From Comamonas sp. lk (lineage in GTDB: Bacteria; Pseudomonadota; Gammaproteobacteria; Burkholderiales; Burkholderiaceae_C), in NCBI GenBank assembly GCA_945901215.1, contig CAMDKE010000102.1, positions 1 to 8,760 on the forward strand: a DNA stretch of 8,760 nt, read 5' to 3'. The position numbers and the translations under genes are program-made. The notes beneath the pieces were generated by a model. The model worked only from the letters and a program-made list of their open reading frames with translations. It had not been told where the DNA came from and searched no databases. Of this stretch, positions 7,336 through 8,760 are shown piece by piece (within the stretch, counting starts at the first letter, position 1; each line of letters begins with the position of its first letter).

Positions 7336-7361
7336 CAAACCCTTGCGCAATTGGGTTTACC
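7332..7361. repeat. Inverted repeat overlapping the terminator-like hairpin
   Basis: AAACCC (7337-7342) and GGGTTT (7353-7358) are perfect inverted copies around a 10-base spacer that itself holds the palindrome TTGCGCAA (7343-7350). The arms extend by GGT (7332-7334) and ACC (7359-7361) across a two-base bulge. The outer arm shares 7332-7334 with the 5' arm of the terminator-like hairpin, so the two full structures cannot form together. It could be an RNA hairpin or a dimeric regulator's DNA site. Confidence 0.5.
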
Positions 7362-7445
7362 ATGCCGCCATCCGCACCGGCAATCTCTGCCAAAGCCACC
7401 GAATAATAGCCCGTCAAGAGCAGCACACCTTCCACCACCGGCCCC

Positions 7446-7450
7446 GAGGT
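7446..7450 (+). promoter_or_regulatory. Ribosome binding site of the hydrolase gene
   Basis: GAGGT ends four bases before the ATG at 7455 and matches the Shine-Dalgarno core. It supports this start, as does the absence of a further in-family N-terminal extension: the typical first strand (NLFIPLPDG) begins at residue 16. The spacing is slightly short. Confidence 0.65.
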
Positions 7451-7454
7451 TCCC

Positions 7455-8760
7455 ATGAAAACTGTGAAATCCTTCCCGCGCAAAGTCAAAGAGACGCCCA
7501 ACCTCTTCATCCCCCTGCCCGACGGCACGCAGCTCGCCGCCCGCGTCTGGATGCCCACCGACGCCGCCAAACACCCGGTGCCGGTGGTTTTGGAATACCT
7601 GCCCTACCGCAAGCGCGACGGCACCGTGGTGCGCGACGCCCTCACCCACCCCTATCTGGCCGGCCACGGCTATGCCTGCGTGCGGGTGGACATGCGCGGC
7701 AACGGCGACTCCGACGGCCTGATGCTTGACGAATACAGCGAACAAGAGCTGCAAGACGCCGACGACGTGATCGCCTGGTTGGTAGCCCAGCCCTGGAGCA
7801 CCGGGCGTGTGGGCATGATGGGAATCTCTTGGGGCGGCTTTAACGGCCTGCAGGTGGCGGCGCGCCAGCCCCAGGGCCTGGACGCCGTTATCACCCTGTG
7901 CTCCACCGACGACCGCTATAGCGACGACATCCACTTCAAAGGCGGCTGCCTGCTGGGCGAAAACCTGGGCTGGTCGGCCACCATGTTGGGCTATTCGTCC
8001 CGCCCGCCAGACCCGGCCTTGGTGGGCGATAAATGGCGCGCCATGTGGCTGGAGCGCCTGAACGCCGAGCCCCTGCTGGCCATCGACTGGCTGCAACACC
8101 CGCACCGCGACGCGTACTGGAAACGCGGCTCGGTGTGCGAGGACATTGGTTCTATCAAGGCGGCGGTACTGGCCGTGGGCGGCTGGAACGACGCCTACAC
8201 CAACGCCGTTCCGCGCCTGGTGGCCAGCATCCAGGGGCCGGTCAAAGGCATTATTGGCCCCTGGGCACACAAATACCCGCACTTTGCGGTGCCCGAACCG
8301 CGCATCGGCTTTTTGCAAGAAGCCTTGCGCTGGTGGGACCGCTGGCTTAAAGACCTGCCCACCGGCGTGGAGGCCGACCCGGCGTTTCGCACCTACATCA
8401 TGGACTTGCAGCCGCCGGGCGCGAGCATCAGCCACGTCCCTGGCCGCTGGGTCAGCGACCAGGTATGGCCCGGCGACCGCAGCCAAACCCAGCGCCTGTA
8501 CTTGAACAGCACCGGCTTGGCGCCGGAGGCCGCGCGCAAAGGCAAAAAAACCATCCAGTCGCCCCAGCACACGGGCGCCGACAGCGGCGAGTACTGCATC
8601 ATCTGGATGGGCCCTGAGTTTCCCGGTGACCAGCGCCAAGACGACGCGGGCTCGCTCACCTTTGACGCCGAGGTGCTGACCAAAGGCTTGGACCTGTTGG
8701 GCGCGCCGGTGCTCACGCTGCAATTCAGCGTGGACCAGCCGGTGGCACACGTGGCGGTGC
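7455..8760 (+). CDS. CocE/NonD-type alpha/beta serine hydrolase (3' end beyond window)
   Basis: The frame is open for 435 codons to the right edge, so the C-terminus is missing. The protein belongs to the CocE/NonD (X-Pro dipeptidyl-peptidase S15-like) hydrolases, which cleave ester or amide bonds; the substrate cannot be read from sequence. There is no signal peptide, so it should be cytoplasmic. The alpha/beta-hydrolase core (about residues 15-290) starts with IPLPDGTQLAARVWMP, followed by PVVLEYLPYRKRDG and the VRVDMRGNGDSDG strand-turn. The nucleophile elbow GISWGG gives Ser125, the acid is probably Asp246 in GGWNDAYTN, and the base His272 in GPWAHKYPH, matching the CocE triad order. Residues from about 295 (WWDRWLKD) lead into the C-terminal jelly-roll domain (PepX_C type), which is cut at the window edge. 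The overlapping antisense open frame is judged a base-composition shadow. Divergent from the HupE gene; no operon partner visible. Family call is confident. Confidence 0.93.
   Translation, partial: MKTVKSFPRKVKETPNLFIPLPDGTQLAARVWMPTDAAKHPVPVVLEYLPYRKRDGTVVRDALTHPYLAGHGYACVRVDMRGNGDSDGLMLDEYSEQELQDADDVIAWLVAQPWSTGRVGMMGISWGGFNGLQVAARQPQGLDAVITLCSTDDRYSDDIHFKGGCLLGENLGWSATMLGYSSRPPDPALVGDKWRAMWLERLNAEPLLAIDWLQHPHRDAYWKRGSVCEDIGSIKAAVLAVGGWNDAYTNAVPRLVASIQGPVKGIIGPWAHKYPHFAVPEPRIGFLQEALRWWDRWLKDLPTGVEADPAFRTYIMDLQPPGASISHVPGRWVSDQVWPGDRSQTQRLYLNSTGLAPEAARKGKKTIQSPQHTGADSGEYCIIWMGPEFPGDQRQDDAGSLTFDAEVLTKGLDLLGAPVLTLQFSVDQPVAHVAV

Larger units (their letters stand above)
7280..7454. promoter_or_regulatory. 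Divergent intergenic region between HupE-type and hydrolase genes
   Basis: These 175 bp separate two divergent starts, so promoters for both should lie here. I see no convincing -35/-10 pair on either strand; a TTGACG followed closely by TATTAT on the minus strand has the wrong spacing. The region contains a terminator-like hairpin (7312-7335) and an inverted repeat (7332-7361), both on the HupE leader side, and a Shine-Dalgarno for the hydrolase (7446-7450). The HupE frame stays open through the region, so part of it could be coding if the ATG at 7363 is used. No cobalamin-riboswitch box or other known leader consensus was recognised. Confidence 0.45.

Noticed and set aside
7331..7361. GGTTCAAAC followed by a later ACCA, resembling a tRNA T-arm and 3' end
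   Set aside because: No D-arm, anticodon arm or matching acceptor stem is found upstream. The similarity comes from one arm of the local inverted repeat.
7280..7570. N-terminal extension of the HupE-type gene to an ATG at 7570
   Set aside because: It would overlap the hydrolase start antisense by more than 100 bases, and it places the clear signal peptide about 100 residues inside the protein.
7335..8750. A 471-codon open frame on the minus strand across the hydrolase gene
   Set aside because: It is exactly antisense to a hydrolase with an intact triad. Its product is rich in His, Arg, Ala and Gly with no recognisable domain, as expected for the shadow of a GC-rich gene.

Overview
The window looks like a stretch of a GC-rich betaproteobacterial chromosome, probably Burkholderiales and perhaps near Comamonadaceae. 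This rests on codon choice rich in GCC/CTG/ACC, on the style of the cysteine-paired FN3 lipoprotein, and on the mix of a 7TMR-DISM kinase, a HupE-type membrane protein and a CocE-type hydrolase. The assignment is inference from style, not from a marker gene. No rRNA, tRNA, CRISPR array, transposase or phage gene was seen. Five protein genes cover almost all of the window, and both end genes run off it.

Left part (1-3239, minus strand): one long reading frame with no stop codon, cut by the left edge. It encodes a secreted lipoprotein of at least 1,079 residues. It has a lipobox, a large N-terminal region, five FN3-like repeats that each carry a cysteine pair, and the beginning of what looks like a YHYH domain. 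A 186-bp AT-rich intergenic region (3240-3425) separates it from a divergent two-gene operon.

Middle (3426-6085, plus strand): a 7TMR-DISM sensor histidine kinase, followed 8 bp later by an OmpR-type response regulator. Together they form one two-component system: an outside signal is read by the N-terminal sensory region, His424 is phosphorylated, and the phosphate passes to Asp62 of the regulator. The divergent lipoprotein gene is a natural candidate target, but this is a guess from position.

Right part (6107-8760): a HupE/UreJ-type membrane protein with a periplasmic EF-hand loop lies convergent to the regulator (minus strand). Divergent from it, on the plus strand, is a CocE/NonD-type serine hydrolase that runs off the right edge. 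The 175 bp between them hold a terminator-like hairpin and an overlapping inverted repeat, both in the likely leader of the HupE gene. I see no evidence that these two genes belong functionally with the two-component system. Nothing here is clearly a new defence or mobile system. The most unusual items are the lipoprotein architecture, the kinase ATP-binding domain that lacks its usual aspartate box, and the two hairpin/T-run leaders.
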